Below are positions 43,674-51,994 of a DNA stretch of 64,000 bases, piece by piece. The stretch's first letter is position 1; each line of letters opens with the position of its first letter. This DNA comes from Pseudomonas veronii (lineage in GTDB: Bacteria > Pseudomonadota > Gammaproteobacteria > Pseudomonadales > Pseudomonadaceae): positions 372,001-436,000 of the forward strand of contig NZ_JYLL01000001.1 in NCBI RefSeq assembly GCF_001439695.1, read 5' to 3'. The notes beneath the pieces are model-generated. The model was given only the letters and a program-made list of their open reading frames with translations, made no database searches and had not been told where the DNA came from. The position numbers and the translations under genes were made by a program.

Positions 43674-43827
43674 GACTATTCCTCTGGCAAGTTCTTGTAA
43701 AAGATGGCGTATTGGCAACCCTGCGGCCGAGCGCTCCGGGCTGCACCTCTAAAACTGACGATTCGTACCGGGCAAGCCTGAACCTGTGGATGTTCAGCTA
43801 TGCTTGCCGGGCGAAGGGAAACGTGAA

Positions 43828-46152
43828 GTGGTTCAACACTCGATGGATATCAAGTTCGCCCACCGCTTGTCTTATAAACAAGCCAGATTGACTGTGCTGG
43901 TCGGTTTCGTCTTGGGAACCTTGCTCAGCCTGATCCAGATCGGCATTGATTATGCCAGCGAAGACGCATCCATCAACCGTGAAATTCGTTCGCTGATTGA
44001 AATCAGCCATAACCCGGCGTCACGCATCGCCTACAACATCGACGCCGAGTTGGCCCAGGAGCTGACCCTCGGCCTGTTGCACTCCCCCGCCATCATTCAG
44101 GCGCGGTTGACCGACAACAACGGCGTGGTACTGGCCGACGTCGGACGGCCGCGCAAGGAAAGCCCCTACCGGCCCGTCAGCGATTTCCTGTTCGGCGCCA
44201 ACCGCCAGTTTGAAGACCGGCTGTTCCTCAGCCATATGCCCAACGAATCCCTTGGCGTGCTGCGCCTCGACGTAGACACCTACGCCTTTGGCAGCCGCTT
44301 CCTGCACCGTGCCGAGGTCACCCTGATCAACGGGTTTGTACGCAGCCTGCTGCTGACCGGGATCCTGCTGGGCCTGTTCTATGTGATGCTGACCCAACCG
44401 CTGGTACGCATCATTCGCGAGCTGAGCACGCGCAGGCAGACACGCCTGGATTGCCCGCCGGGGCACGAGCACGATGAAATCGGCGTGCTGGTCAACATGG
44501 CCAACCAGCAATTCGACACCCTGGAAACCGAGATCCAGCAGCGGCGTCACGCCGAGGACCGCCTCACCGAGTACCTGGGGCAACTGGAAAACATCGTCTC
44601 GGCGCGCACGCTGGAGCTCAAGGCCAGCAACCAGCGCTTGAGCCAGTCCAACGATGAGTTGGAAGCAGCAAAAATGAACGCGCTGGGCATGGCTCAGGCG
44701 CGGGCGGCGTTCCTGGCCAATATGAGTCACGAAATCCGCACGCCGCTCAATGGGTTGCTGGGCATGATCGCGCTGTCGCTGGACAGCCCGCTCAACGCCG
44801 AGCAGCGCCAGCAACTGTCGATCGCCCATGATTCCGGCAAGGTGCTGGTGGAACTGCTCAACGATATCCTCGACCTGTCCAAGTTCGACGCGGGCCAGTT
44901 GGAGCTGGAGCGCATCCCGTTCGACCTCGGCGCGCTGGTGGAAGACACCGCCAACCTGTTATCGCAGAACGCCGCGCCGAGTGTCGAACTGACGTGCCTG
45001 ATCGACCCGAAGTTCCCGGCGCAGGTGCTCGGCGACCCGACACGTGTGCGGCAGATCGTCAGTAACCTGCTGTCCAACGCCTTGAAGTTCACGCGCTTCG
45101 GCCGCGTGGATGTGCGCCTCAGCGCCCAGGATGGCCGAGTAAAAATCGAAGTGTGCGACACCGGGATCGGCATTGCCCAGGACGCGCAGGTGAAGATCTT
45201 CCAGCCGTTCACCCAGGCTGGCGCGGGCATCACCCGCCAGTTTGGCGGCACCGGCCTGGGCCTGGCGCTGACCCATAACCTGTGCGAGGCGATGCACGGT
45301 CGGCTGAGCATCAGTTCGGAAGTCGGCTTCGGCAGCCAGTTCTGCGCCGACCTGCCGCTGCCCGCCCATTTACCCGCGCCCCGGCTCGCGCCGCTGACGG
45401 GCGAAGTCATTGCAATCACCAGTGCCGACAGCGGCCTGGCGGAGCTGCTCAGCACCCTGCTACCTCACTGGGGGCTGACAGTGCATTGCTATTCTATCGA
45501 TGAGGACTTGAGCGGAAAAAAACCCGACTTGCTGATCACGGACTGCCCGGAGTGCCTGTTTCGCCTGCGCCCGGCCATCACGGCGCCGATCCTGCTGGTG
45601 ACCGCCTATGGCAATTTCATGCCCAGTGAGGAAGTCGCGGCCCTGGCGCCGTTGCAGCAACAGGCGCGCCCTTTGAGCCGCAACGCGCTGTACCAGATCC
45701 TGCAACGTAATCTGCGCAGCGACGCGCACTTGATCCTCGACCCGATCGCACTCGATGCCACGCCCCTGGTCCACCGGGCACGCATCCTGCTGGTGGAGGA
45801 CAACCCGGTCAATCAGCTGGTGGCCAAGGGCATGCTCAGCAAGTTGGGCTGCGAAGTGATCGTCGCCGCCCATGGTGGCGAAGCGCTCAAGTTCCTCGAA
45901 GAACAGCACTTCGACATGGTGCTGATGGACTGCAACATGCCAGTGATGGATGGCTACGAGGCCAGTCGGCAGATTCGTCGCAGCGGGCGCTGGCCGGACC
46001 TGCCCATTGTCGCCCTGACCGCCAACGCGCTGTCGGAAGAACGCGAGCGTTGCCGGGCGGCGGGGATGAATGACTACCTGGCCAAGCCGTTTCGCCGCGA
46101 AGAACTCAATGCGCTGCTGGACCTGTGGGTGCCTAAGACGACAAGTCTCTGA
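43828..46152 (+). CDS. Hybrid sensor histidine kinase without Hpt domain
   Basis: Membrane sensor kinase of 774 residues. Two membrane helices (about 19-40 and 185-205) enclose a periplasmic sensor region, followed by a HAMP-like linker, a coiled coil (ENIVSARTLELKASNQRLSQSNDELEAAK), HisKA with His301 in ANMSHEIRTPLNGL, a HATPase domain (NALKFTR, CDTGIGIAQDA, GGTGLGLALTH), a degenerate receiver-like domain and a true receiver with Asp701 in VLMDCNMPVMDG. No Hpt domain follows, so it needs an external Hpt; the BvgS-like protein has one. GTG at 43828 (AGGGA upstream) or ATG at 43843 could be the start. Confidence 0.9.
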   Translation: MVQHSMDIKFAHRLSYKQARLTVLVGFVLGTLLSLIQIGIDYASEDASINREIRSLIEISHNPASRIAYNIDAELAQELTLGLLHSPAIIQARLTDNNGVVLADVGRPRKESPYRPVSDFLFGANRQFEDRLFLSHMPNESLGVLRLDVDTYAFGSRFLHRAEVTLINGFVRSLLLTGILLGLFYVMLTQPLVRIIRELSTRRQTRLDCPPGHEHDEIGVLVNMANQQFDTLETEIQQRRHAEDRLTEYLGQLENIVSARTLELKASNQRLSQSNDELEAAKMNALGMAQARAAFLANMSHEIRTPLNGLLGMIALSLDSPLNAEQRQQLSIAHDSGKVLVELLNDILDLSKFDAGQLELERIPFDLGALVEDTANLLSQNAAPSVELTCLIDPKFPAQVLGDPTRVRQIVSNLLSNALKFTRFGRVDVRLSAQDGRVKIEVCDTGIGIAQDAQVKIFQPFTQAGAGITRQFGGTGLGLALTHNLCEAMHGRLSISSEVGFGSQFCADLPLPAHLPAPRLAPLTGEVIAITSADSGLAELLSTLLPHWGLTVHCYSIDEDLSGKKPDLLITDCPECLFRLRPAITAPILLVTAYGNFMPSEEVAALAPLQQQARPLSRNALYQILQRNLRSDAHLILDPIALDATPLVHRARILLVEDNPVNQLVAKGMLSKLGCEVIVAAHGGEALKFLEEQHFDMVLMDCNMPVMDGYEASRQIRRSGRWPDLPIVALTANALSEERERCRAAGMNDYLAKPFRREELNALLDLWVPKTTSL

Positions 46153-46597
46153 TCTGCGCGAGCAATTGGTCCAACCCCTCGCGCAAGGCATCGGCCTGGT
46201 TGAGGTCGACACCGCTGTCGCACAGCAAGCGGGTTTTCAACTGATGGGCCTGGCCGCGCAACTGCACCCCGGCGTGGCTCAGGCTCAAATGCACTTCGCG
46301 TTCATCCTGCGCGCTGCGCTGGCGCCTCACTAACCCAAGCTGCTCCAGGCGCTTGAGCAGCGGCGTCAGCGTGCCCGAATCGAGCATCAAGCGCTCGCCC
46401 AAGGCCTTGACCGTGGGCTGGGGCGGCGTCGCGTGGTGCCATTCCCACAACACCAGCATCACCACGTATTGCGGGTAGGTCAGGCCCAACTGGTCAAGCA
46501 TCGGTTTATAGGCGCGGGTCACCGCGCGCGATGCGGCGTAGAGCTTGAAACACAGCTGGTTGTCCAGCGCCAGGGACACGGTGGGCAGGTCGGTCAT
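46133..46597 (-). CDS. OhrR-like MarR-family regulator of the gpx operon
   Basis: MarR-family regulator of 154 residues with the peroxide-sensing Cys of OhrR proteins in LALDNQLCFKLYAASRAV (Cys16), followed by the winged-helix region TYPQYVVMLVLWEWH and SGTLTPLLKRLEQLGLVRRQRS. Its ATG overlaps the gpx stop by 4 bp, so the regulator is made from the gpx transcript. A 26-bp palindrome upstream of gpx (47123) is the likely operator. Its end overlaps the convergent hybrid kinase by 20 bp. Confidence 0.9.
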   Translation of the reverse strand: MTDLPTVSLALDNQLCFKLYAASRAVTRAYKPMLDQLGLTYPQYVVMLVLWEWHHATPPQPTVKALGERLMLDSGTLTPLLKRLEQLGLVRRQRSAQDEREVHLSLSHAGVQLRGQAHQLKTRLLCDSGVDLNQADALREGLDQLLAQIRDLSS

Positions 46598-47079
46598 TTG
46601 AGCAGGGCTTCGATCTCTTGGGTCAACTCCTGGGGCTTGGTGGTTGGCGCAAAGCGCTTGACCACCTGGCCGTCGCGACCGATGAGGAACTTGGTGAAAT
46701 TCCACTTGATGCCCTTGGAACCCAGCAGGCCCGGCGCGCGTTTTTTCAACTGCACGAACAGCGGGTGGGCAGCGCCGCCATTGACGTCGATCTTCTTGAA
46801 CAACGGGAAGCTGACGCCGAAATTCAGCTCGCAGAACTCGGCAATCGCGCCTTCGTTGCCCGGTTCCTGCTTGCCGAACTGGTTGCACGGAAACCCCAGC
46901 ACCACCAGGCCCTGGTCCTTGTACTGCTGCCAGAGTTGCTCCAGGCCCTTGTACTGCGGGGTGAAGCCGCATTTGCTGGCAGTGTTGACCACGAGAATGG
47001 CCTTGCCGGCAAAATCGGCCAAGGTCTTTTGCTCACCCTTGATGGTGGTGCAAGGGATGCTCAGCAGGTTGTCGCTCAT
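46594..47079 (-). CDS. gpx: Glutathione peroxidase family protein
   Basis: Thiol peroxidase of 161 residues that reduces hydroperoxides. The active-site Cys is in VVNTASKCGFTPQYKGLE, and the Gln/Trp of the catalytic tetrad lie in VVLGFPCNQFGKQEPG and IKWNFTKFLIGRDG. A second Cys in FPCNQF suggests a thioredoxin-linked mechanism, as in bacterial and plant Cys-type Gpx. It is the first gene of a gpx-ohrR pair, preceded by the palindrome at 47123. Confidence 0.93.
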   Translation of the reverse strand: MSDNLLSIPCTTIKGEQKTLADFAGKAILVVNTASKCGFTPQYKGLEQLWQQYKDQGLVVLGFPCNQFGKQEPGNEGAIAEFCELNFGVSFPLFKKIDVNGGAAHPLFVQLKKRAPGLLGSKGIKWNFTKFLIGRDGQVVKRFAPTTKPQELTQEIEALLK

Positions 47080-47122
47080 GGCAATGCCTCGGATAAGGAG
47101 AAAGAAGGCAAAACATAGCGAG

Positions 47123-47148
47123 CAATTCAATTGCGTGCAATTGAATTG
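47123..47148. promoter_or_regulatory. 26-bp perfect palindrome, putative OhrR operator upstream of gpx
   Basis: CAATTCAATTGC, GT, GCAATTGAATTG is a perfect inverted repeat with 12-bp arms, 44 bp upstream of the gpx ATG. The CAATT/AATTG half-sites resemble known OhrR operators. The regulator encoded just after gpx is the obvious candidate, giving an autoregulated peroxide-sensing operon. Confidence 0.65.
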
Positions 47149-47206
47149 ATCAAACTGATAGCCCGGTATACATCGCCCCCGCGCAAGACGCAGGGGCGAC
47201 TCAGGC

Positions 47207-47599
47207 TCAGCGCGGCACGAGGTCCAGGCACACCGAGTTGATGCAATAGCGCAGGCCGGTCGGCGGCGGGCCATCCGGGAACACATGCCCCAGGTGCGCG
47301 TCGCACTTGGCACAGGTGACTTCGGTGCGGATCATGCCGTGGCTGACATCGCGGATCTCGATCATCGCGCTGTCGGCGATCGGTGCGTAGAAGCTGGGCC
47401 AGCCGCAGCCGGAATCGAACTTGGTGGTAGAGTCGAACAGCGGCTCATTGCAGCAGATGCAGTGATACACGCCGTCGGTCTTGGTGGCATTGTACTTGCC
47501 GGAAAACGGCCGTTCGGTGCCCTTCAGGCGGCACACGTTGTATTGCTCCGGATCGAGCATCGCTTTCCATTCTTCAATGGTTTTCTGCAGCTTTTCCAT
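47207..47599 (-). CDS. msrB: Peptide methionine (R)-S-oxide reductase MsrB
   Basis: Repairs methionine-R-sulfoxide in proteins, cytosolic, thioredoxin-dependent. The 130-residue protein has two zinc CxxC pairs (CICC and CAKC), the GWPSFYAPI substrate loop, and the catalytic Cys in [14 protein letters not shown]. The ATG at 47599 has a GAGGTG ribosome site. It lies on the same strand as gpx but 60 bp before the gpx palindrome, so it is probably a separate transcript. Confidence 0.95.
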   Translation of the reverse strand: MEKLQKTIEEWKAMLDPEQYNVCRLKGTERPFSGKYNATKTDGVYHCICCNEPLFDSTTKFDSGCGWPSFYAPIADSAMIEIRDVSHGMIRTEVTCAKCDAHLGHVFPDGPPPTGLRYCINSVCLDLVPR

Positions 47600-47801
47600 C
47601 AGTACACCTCGGCAACTGAAAAACCCTGATCTGTGTCTTTTCCAGGGATCAGGCGGCACGTATGATTGCGCCTCTTCAACCCGGCAGTCTGGCACCCGCG
47701 TTAGCGGCATTCAAACGTATTTATGGGTGCGACCAACGCAGGATTCTCAGCACGGTAGGCTTCGCACCGTCTGGATCGTTCATTTTCAGGATCACATCGC
47801 C

Positions 47802-49013
47802 ATGCAGGTCAGCAAATCGAACAAGCTCGCCAACGTCTGCTACGACATTCGCGGCCCGGTGCTCAAGCACGCCAAGCGCCTGGAAGAGGAAGGCCATCGC
47901 ATCCTCAAGCTGAACATTGGCAACCCGGCGCCCTTTGGTTTCGAAGCGCCGGACGAAATCCTCCAGGACGTGATCCGCAACCTGCCCACCGCCCAGGGCT
48001 ACAGCGATTCCAAAGGCCTGTTCAGTGCGCGCAAGGCGGTGATGCAGTATTACCAGCAGAAGCAGGTCGAAGGTGTCGGCATCGAAGACATCTACCTGGG
48101 CAACGGCGTGTCCGAACTGATCGTGATGTCGATGCAGGCCTTGCTCAACAATAGCGACGAAGTGCTGGTGCCGGCGCCGGACTACCCGCTGTGGACCGCC
48201 GCGGTGACCCTGGCCGGTGGCCGCCCGGTACACTACCTGTGCGACGAAGGCGCCGACTGGTTCCCGGACCTGGCCGACATCAAGGCCAAGATCACCCCGA
48301 ACACCAAGGCGCTGGTCATCATCAACCCGAACAACCCGACCGGCGCCGTGTACTCGCGGGAAGTGCTGCTGGGCATGCTCGAGCTGGCGCGCCAGCACAA
48401 CCTGGTGGTGTTCTCCGACGAGATCTACGACAAGATCCTCTACGACGACGCCGTCCACATCTGCACCGCCTCCCTCGCGCCGGACCTGCTCTGCTTGACC
48501 TTCAACGGCTTGTCCAAGTCCTACCGCGTGGCGGGTTTCCGCTCCGGCTGGGTCGCCATCTCCGGGCCCAAGCACAACGCCCAGAGCTACATTGAAGGCA
48601 TCGACATGCTGGCCAATATGCGCCTGTGTGCCAACGTACCGAGCCAGCACGCGATCCAGACCGCGCTGGGCGGTTACCAGAGCATCAACGATCTGCTGCT
48701 GCCTCAGGGCCGCCTGTTGGAGCAACGCAACCGCACCTGGGAATTGCTCAACGACATTCCCGGCGTCAGTTGCGTGAAACCGATGGGCGCGCTGTACGCC
48801 TTCCCACGCATCGACCCGAAAGTCTGCCCGATCCTCAACGACGAGAAGTTCGTGCTCGACCTGCTGCTGTCGGAAAAGCTCCTGGTGGTGCAAGGCACCG
48901 CGTTCAACTGGCCGTGGCCGGATCACTTCCGCGTGGTGACCTTGCCGCGTGTGGATGACCTGGACATGGCCATCGGTCGCATCGGCAACTTCCTCAAGTC
49001 CTATCGCCAGTAA
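47802..49013 (+). CDS. alaA: Alanine aminotransferase AlaA-type (alanine-synthesising)
   Basis: PLP-dependent class I aminotransferase of 403 residues making alanine from pyruvate and glutamate. It starts MQVSKSNKLANVCYDIRGPV, as in E. coli AlaA (YfbQ). It contains NPNNPTGAVYS, the VVFSDEIYDKILYDD segment with PLP-binding Asp, and the Schiff-base Lys in FNGLSKSYRVAGFRSGW. It faces away from msrB across a 200-bp promoter region and ends with the hairpin at 49023. Confidence 0.93.
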   Translation: MQVSKSNKLANVCYDIRGPVLKHAKRLEEEGHRILKLNIGNPAPFGFEAPDEILQDVIRNLPTAQGYSDSKGLFSARKAVMQYYQQKQVEGVGIEDIYLGNGVSELIVMSMQALLNNSDEVLVPAPDYPLWTAAVTLAGGRPVHYLCDEGADWFPDLADIKAKITPNTKALVIINPNNPTGAVYSREVLLGMLELARQHNLVVFSDEIYDKILYDDAVHICTASLAPDLLCLTFNGLSKSYRVAGFRSGWVAISGPKHNAQSYIEGIDMLANMRLCANVPSQHAIQTALGGYQSINDLLLPQGRLLEQRNRTWELLNDIPGVSCVKPMGALYAFPRIDPKVCPILNDEKFVLDLLLSEKLLVVQGTAFNWPWPDHFRVVTLPRVDDLDMAIGRIGNFLKSYRQ

Positions 49014-49022
49014 CGACTATGA

Positions 49023-49053
49023 CGCTGTACGACCGGGATCTGGTCGTACAGCG
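49023..49053 (+). terminator. Hairpin after alaA, probable terminator
   Basis: A perfect 12-bp stem, CGCTGTACGACC and GGTCGTACAGCG, around a 7-base loop, 9 bp after the alaA stop. It lacks a T-tract, so it may be an mRNA 3'-end-stabilising hairpin or a weak terminator rather than a classical one. Confidence 0.5.
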
Positions 49054-49227
49054 AGTATCTGGCAACACTTCTCTGCCCATTGCCCCCGCTCCGCACTGCG
49101 TTTGCCCCTCTCCCAGCGCGTGCCCCCTATAATCAAAGGGCCGCGAGGCAACAGGAGGCTGATCAAGCGAGGCAATACAGGTGGGAAATTCCCTTCAAGA
49201 CTCTACATTCAGGCTGTAGGACACAGT

Positions 49228-49260
49228 TTGAAATAGTCGCTCGGTTGAATCACCCCATGT
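49228..49260 (+). promoter_or_regulatory. Possible heat-shock (sigma-32) promoter of htpX
   Basis: TTGAAA at 49228-49233 and the exact -10 box CCCCATGT at 49253-49260 lie 59 bp before the htpX ATG. The -10 element is perfect, but the 19-bp spacer is longer than the usual 13-15 bp, so the assignment is tentative. HtpX is a known heat-shock gene. Confidence 0.35.
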
Positions 49261-49318
49261 CGCACCTTATATACCCCGCAGTACGCGACATATTTAGCAT
49301 GAGGAGAACTCTACAACC

Positions 49319-50206
49319 ATGATGCGCATCCTGCTGTTCTTGGCCACTAACCTGGCGGTCGTGCTGATTGCCAGCATCACCCTGAGCCTTTTCGGCTTCA
49401 ACGGGTTCATGGCGGCCAACGGGGTCGATCTGAACCTCAATCAGCTGCTGATCTTCTGTGCGGTCTTTGGTTTTGCCGGCTCGCTGTTCTCGCTGTTCAT
49501 CTCCAAGTGGATGGCGAAGATGAGCACCAGCACCCAGGTCATCACTCAGCCACGCACCCGGCATGAGCAATGGTTGCTGCAGACCGTCGAACAGTTGTCC
49601 CGCGAGGCCGGTATCAAGATGCCGGAGGTCGGGATCTTCCCGGCCTATGAAGCCAACGCCTTTGCCACCGGCTGGAACAAGAACGACGCGCTCGTTGCGG
49701 TGAGCCAGGGCATGCTGGAGCGCTTCTCCTACGATGAAGTCAAGGCGGTGCTGGCCCACGAGATCGGCCACGTGGCGAACGGTGACATGGTCACCCTGGC
49801 GCTGGTCCAGGGCGTGGTGAACACCTTCGTGATGTTCTTCGCGCGAATCATCGGCAACTTCGTCGACAAGGTGATCTTCAAGAACGAAGAAGGCCGCGGC
49901 ATTGCCTACTACGTGGCAACCATCTTCGCTGAACTGGTGCTGGGCTTCCTGGCCAGCGCGATCGTGATGTGGTTCTCGCGCAAACGGGAATTTCGCGCGG
50001 ACGAAGCCGGTGCCCGCCTGGCCGGCACCGGGGCGATGATTGCAGCCTTGCAGCACCTGCGCTCCGAACAGGGCCTGCCGGTGCATATGCCGGACAGCCT
50101 GACCGCGTTTGGCATCAACGGCGGCATCAAGCAGGGCCTGGCGCGCATGTTCATGAGCCACCCACCGCTGGAAGAGCGGATTGACGCATTGCGTCGTCGC
50201 GGCTGA
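49319..50206 (+). CDS. htpX: Membrane metalloprotease HtpX
   Basis: Inner-membrane zinc endopeptidase that degrades misfolded membrane proteins together with FtsH. The 295-residue protein has two N-terminal membrane helices ([20 protein letters not shown] and [19 protein letters not shown]), the zinc motif [12 protein letters not shown] near residue 142, two further helices, and the third zinc ligand Glu in [19 protein letters not shown] lies upstream of the ATG pair 49319/49322. It ends with a terminator at 50226. Confidence 0.95.
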   Translation: MMRILLFLATNLAVVLIASITLSLFGFNGFMAANGVDLNLNQLLIFCAVFGFAGSLFSLFISKWMAKMSTSTQVITQPRTRHEQWLLQTVEQLSREAGIKMPEVGIFPAYEANAFATGWNKNDALVAVSQGMLERFSYDEVKAVLAHEIGHVANGDMVTLALVQGVVNTFVMFFARIIGNFVDKVIFKNEEGRGIAYYVATIFAELVLGFLASAIVMWFSRKREFRADEAGARLAGTGAMIAALQHLRSEQGLPVHMPDSLTAFGINGGIKQGLARMFMSHPPLEERIDALRRRG

Positions 50207-50225
50207 CCGCTTGGCGGCGACACGG

Positions 50226-50254
50226 AAAGGGGCGATCTGATCGCCCCTTTTTTG
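50226..50254. terminator. Bidirectional terminator between htpX and tpm
   Basis: The stem AAAGGGGCGAT and ATCGCCCCTTT with a CTG loop and a TTT tract beyond it lies between the convergent htpX and tpm genes and can stop transcription in both directions. Confidence 0.85.
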
Positions 50255-50277
50255 TGGGCGCCTTACCCGCCCAGGAC

Positions 50278-50934
50278 TCAGCGCTTCGTGAGTCGGTAGA
50301 CTCGCTCTTCCAGCCGGGTTACGCCGTCCTGAACGAACTTCCAGCTCTCACCCAAAACGTCCTGCTCCTCAAGCACTTCGAGGGCCCAGTGCGCCCCCAG
50401 CAGCACCTTCACCTCATCATCGGTCACCGCAAACGGTGGGCCGGCCTTTTGCGTCTGGTCGTAGTCGAGGGTAATCAGCAACCCCTTGCAACCCGGCCCC
50501 AGAAGCGTATTGAGGTGCTCGGTGTAGCGCGCCCGCATCAGCGGCGGCAAGGCGATCAACGCCGCGCGGTCATAAAGCGCCGTGCAATCGAGCAGCGCCT
50601 GCGCGTCCAGCGCGAAGAAATCACCGCACCACACCTCGATCACATCCGCCTGGTACACCTTGAACACGCCACGTTGGCTGATATGCGGTGTCAGCCCCTG
50701 CTCACTGAAGAATGCCTCAACCGCCTGCTCCGACAGCTCTACCCCGAGCACGCGACAGCCTTGACTGGCCAGCCACACCAGATCCAGGCTTTTGCCACAC
50801 AAGGGCACCAGCACCTTTGCCCCCTGCGCGACCGCCAACTGCGGCCAGTGCCGTTGCAGATAGGGGTTGACCTCGGGCAAGTGAAAACCGATCTGATTAC
50901 GTGCCCAGCGCTCCCGCCAAAACTGAGAATCCAT
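50278..50934 (-). CDS. tpm: Thiopurine S-methyltransferase (TPMT)
   Basis: SAM-dependent methyltransferase of 218 residues acting on thiopurines and, in pseudomonads, on tellurite or selenite. It starts [33 protein letters not shown]. The SAM-binding motif is [32 protein letters not shown], and [19 protein letters not shown] is the conserved C-terminal segment. It is divergent from the dioxygenase gene at 51037 across a short promoter region. Confidence 0.94.
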   Translation of the reverse strand: MDSQFWRERWARNQIGFHLPEVNPYLQRHWPQLAVAQGAKVLVPLCGKSLDLVWLASQGCRVLGVELSEQAVEAFFSEQGLTPHISQRGVFKVYQADVIEVWCGDFFALDAQALLDCTALYDRAALIALPPLMRARYTEHLNTLLGPGCKGLLITLDYDQTQKAGPPFAVTDDEVKVLLGAHWALEVLEEQDVLGESWKFVQDGVTRLEERVYRLTKR

Positions 50935-51036
50935 ACATCACCCTAAAAATTCGATCAAAAGGCGCTAAAACTTATATTAGATTTAGATCATTGATCTGGT
51001 TGAAGATGGGGCATGTTAACCCTGAGGGCCCTTCTA

Positions 51037-51804
51037 ATGCTCCCCACTCTGTTTATCTCCCATGGTTCGCCCATGCTCGCCCTGCAACCCGGCGCCAGCG
51101 GCCCGGCCCTGCAGCGCCTGGCGGCTGAACTGCCACGGCCGAAGGCGATTGTGGTGGTGTCGGCGCATTGGGAAAGCCAGGAATTGCTGGTCAGCGGCAA
51201 CGCCGCACCGGAAACCTGGCATGACTTCGGCGGCTTTCCGGCCGAGTTGTTTGCCGTGCAATACCCGGCACCGGGCGACCCGCAATTGGCGCGCGAGATT
51301 GTCGAGTTGCTGCACGCCGATGGCTTGAATGCGCGCATCGATGAGCGCCGTCCCTTCGACCACGGCGCCTGGGTGCCGCTGTCGCTGATGTACCCGGCCG
51401 CGGATATCCCGGTGGTGCAGGTGTCCTTGCCCAGCCGTATGGGCCCTGCCCTGCAGACCCGAGTCGGACACACCCTCGCCAGCCTGCGCGAACAAGGCGT
51501 GTTGCTGATCGGCTCCGGCAGCATCACCCACAACCTCGGTGAACTGGATTGGCACGCCGGGTCCGAAAGCATCGAGCCGTGGGCGCGGGCGTTTCGTGAC
51601 TGGATGGTGGACAAGCTTGCCGCCAACGACGAAGCCGCGCTGCACGATTATCGCCGCCAGGCGCCCAACGCCGTGCGCAGCCATCCCAGTGATGAACATT
51701 TACTGCCGCTCTACTTTGCGCGGGGTGCCGGCGGCGACTTCAGCGTGGCGCACCAAGGCTTCACCATGGGCGCGCTGGGCATGGACATCTACCGCTTCGG
51801 CTGA
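51037..51804 (+). CDS. DODA-type extradiol dioxygenase (YgiD-like)
   Basis: Zinc/iron-dependent class III extradiol dioxygenase of the DODA/YgiD family, 255 residues, with FISHGSPMLAL (His9), VVVSAHWESQ (His44), FDHGAWVPLSLMYP and LLIGSGSITHNLGEL carrying the metal and catalytic histidines. The bacterial family cleaves catechol rings such as L-DOPA at low rates; the natural substrate is unknown. No LysR or pirin gene sits beside it, as found at some other loci. Confidence 0.9.
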   Translation: MLPTLFISHGSPMLALQPGASGPALQRLAAELPRPKAIVVVSAHWESQELLVSGNAAPETWHDFGGFPAELFAVQYPAPGDPQLAREIVELLHADGLNARIDERRPFDHGAWVPLSLMYPAADIPVVQVSLPSRMGPALQTRVGHTLASLREQGVLLIGSGSITHNLGELDWHAGSESIEPWARAFRDWMVDKLAANDEAALHDYRRQAPNAVRSHPSDEHLLPLYFARGAGGDFSVAHQGFTMGALGMDIYRFG

Positions 51805-51871
51805 CGCACATCCCGATGCGCGGGCAAACCCAGATTGAGGGCCGCCCACAAAGCGAGCGCGGCCCAAGAAG

Positions 51872-51913
51872 AAAACCCGGAAATCCTCACCTGCGTGGGC
51901 CTTCCGGGTTTTT
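51872..51913. terminator. Bidirectional terminator between the dioxygenase and the hypothetical gene
   Basis: AAAACCCGGAA at 51872-51882 pairs with TTCCGGGTTTTT at 51902-51913 around a 19-base loop. Both convergent genes end near it, and each strand shows a T-rich side. Confidence 0.7.
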
Positions 51914-51994
51914 GCATCGCCAATATTTTCAAGGGGCGCAACTCCAACAGGCGTAGCGTTGAAACGCTTACTCAGGCTCTATCAACAGCGCACT

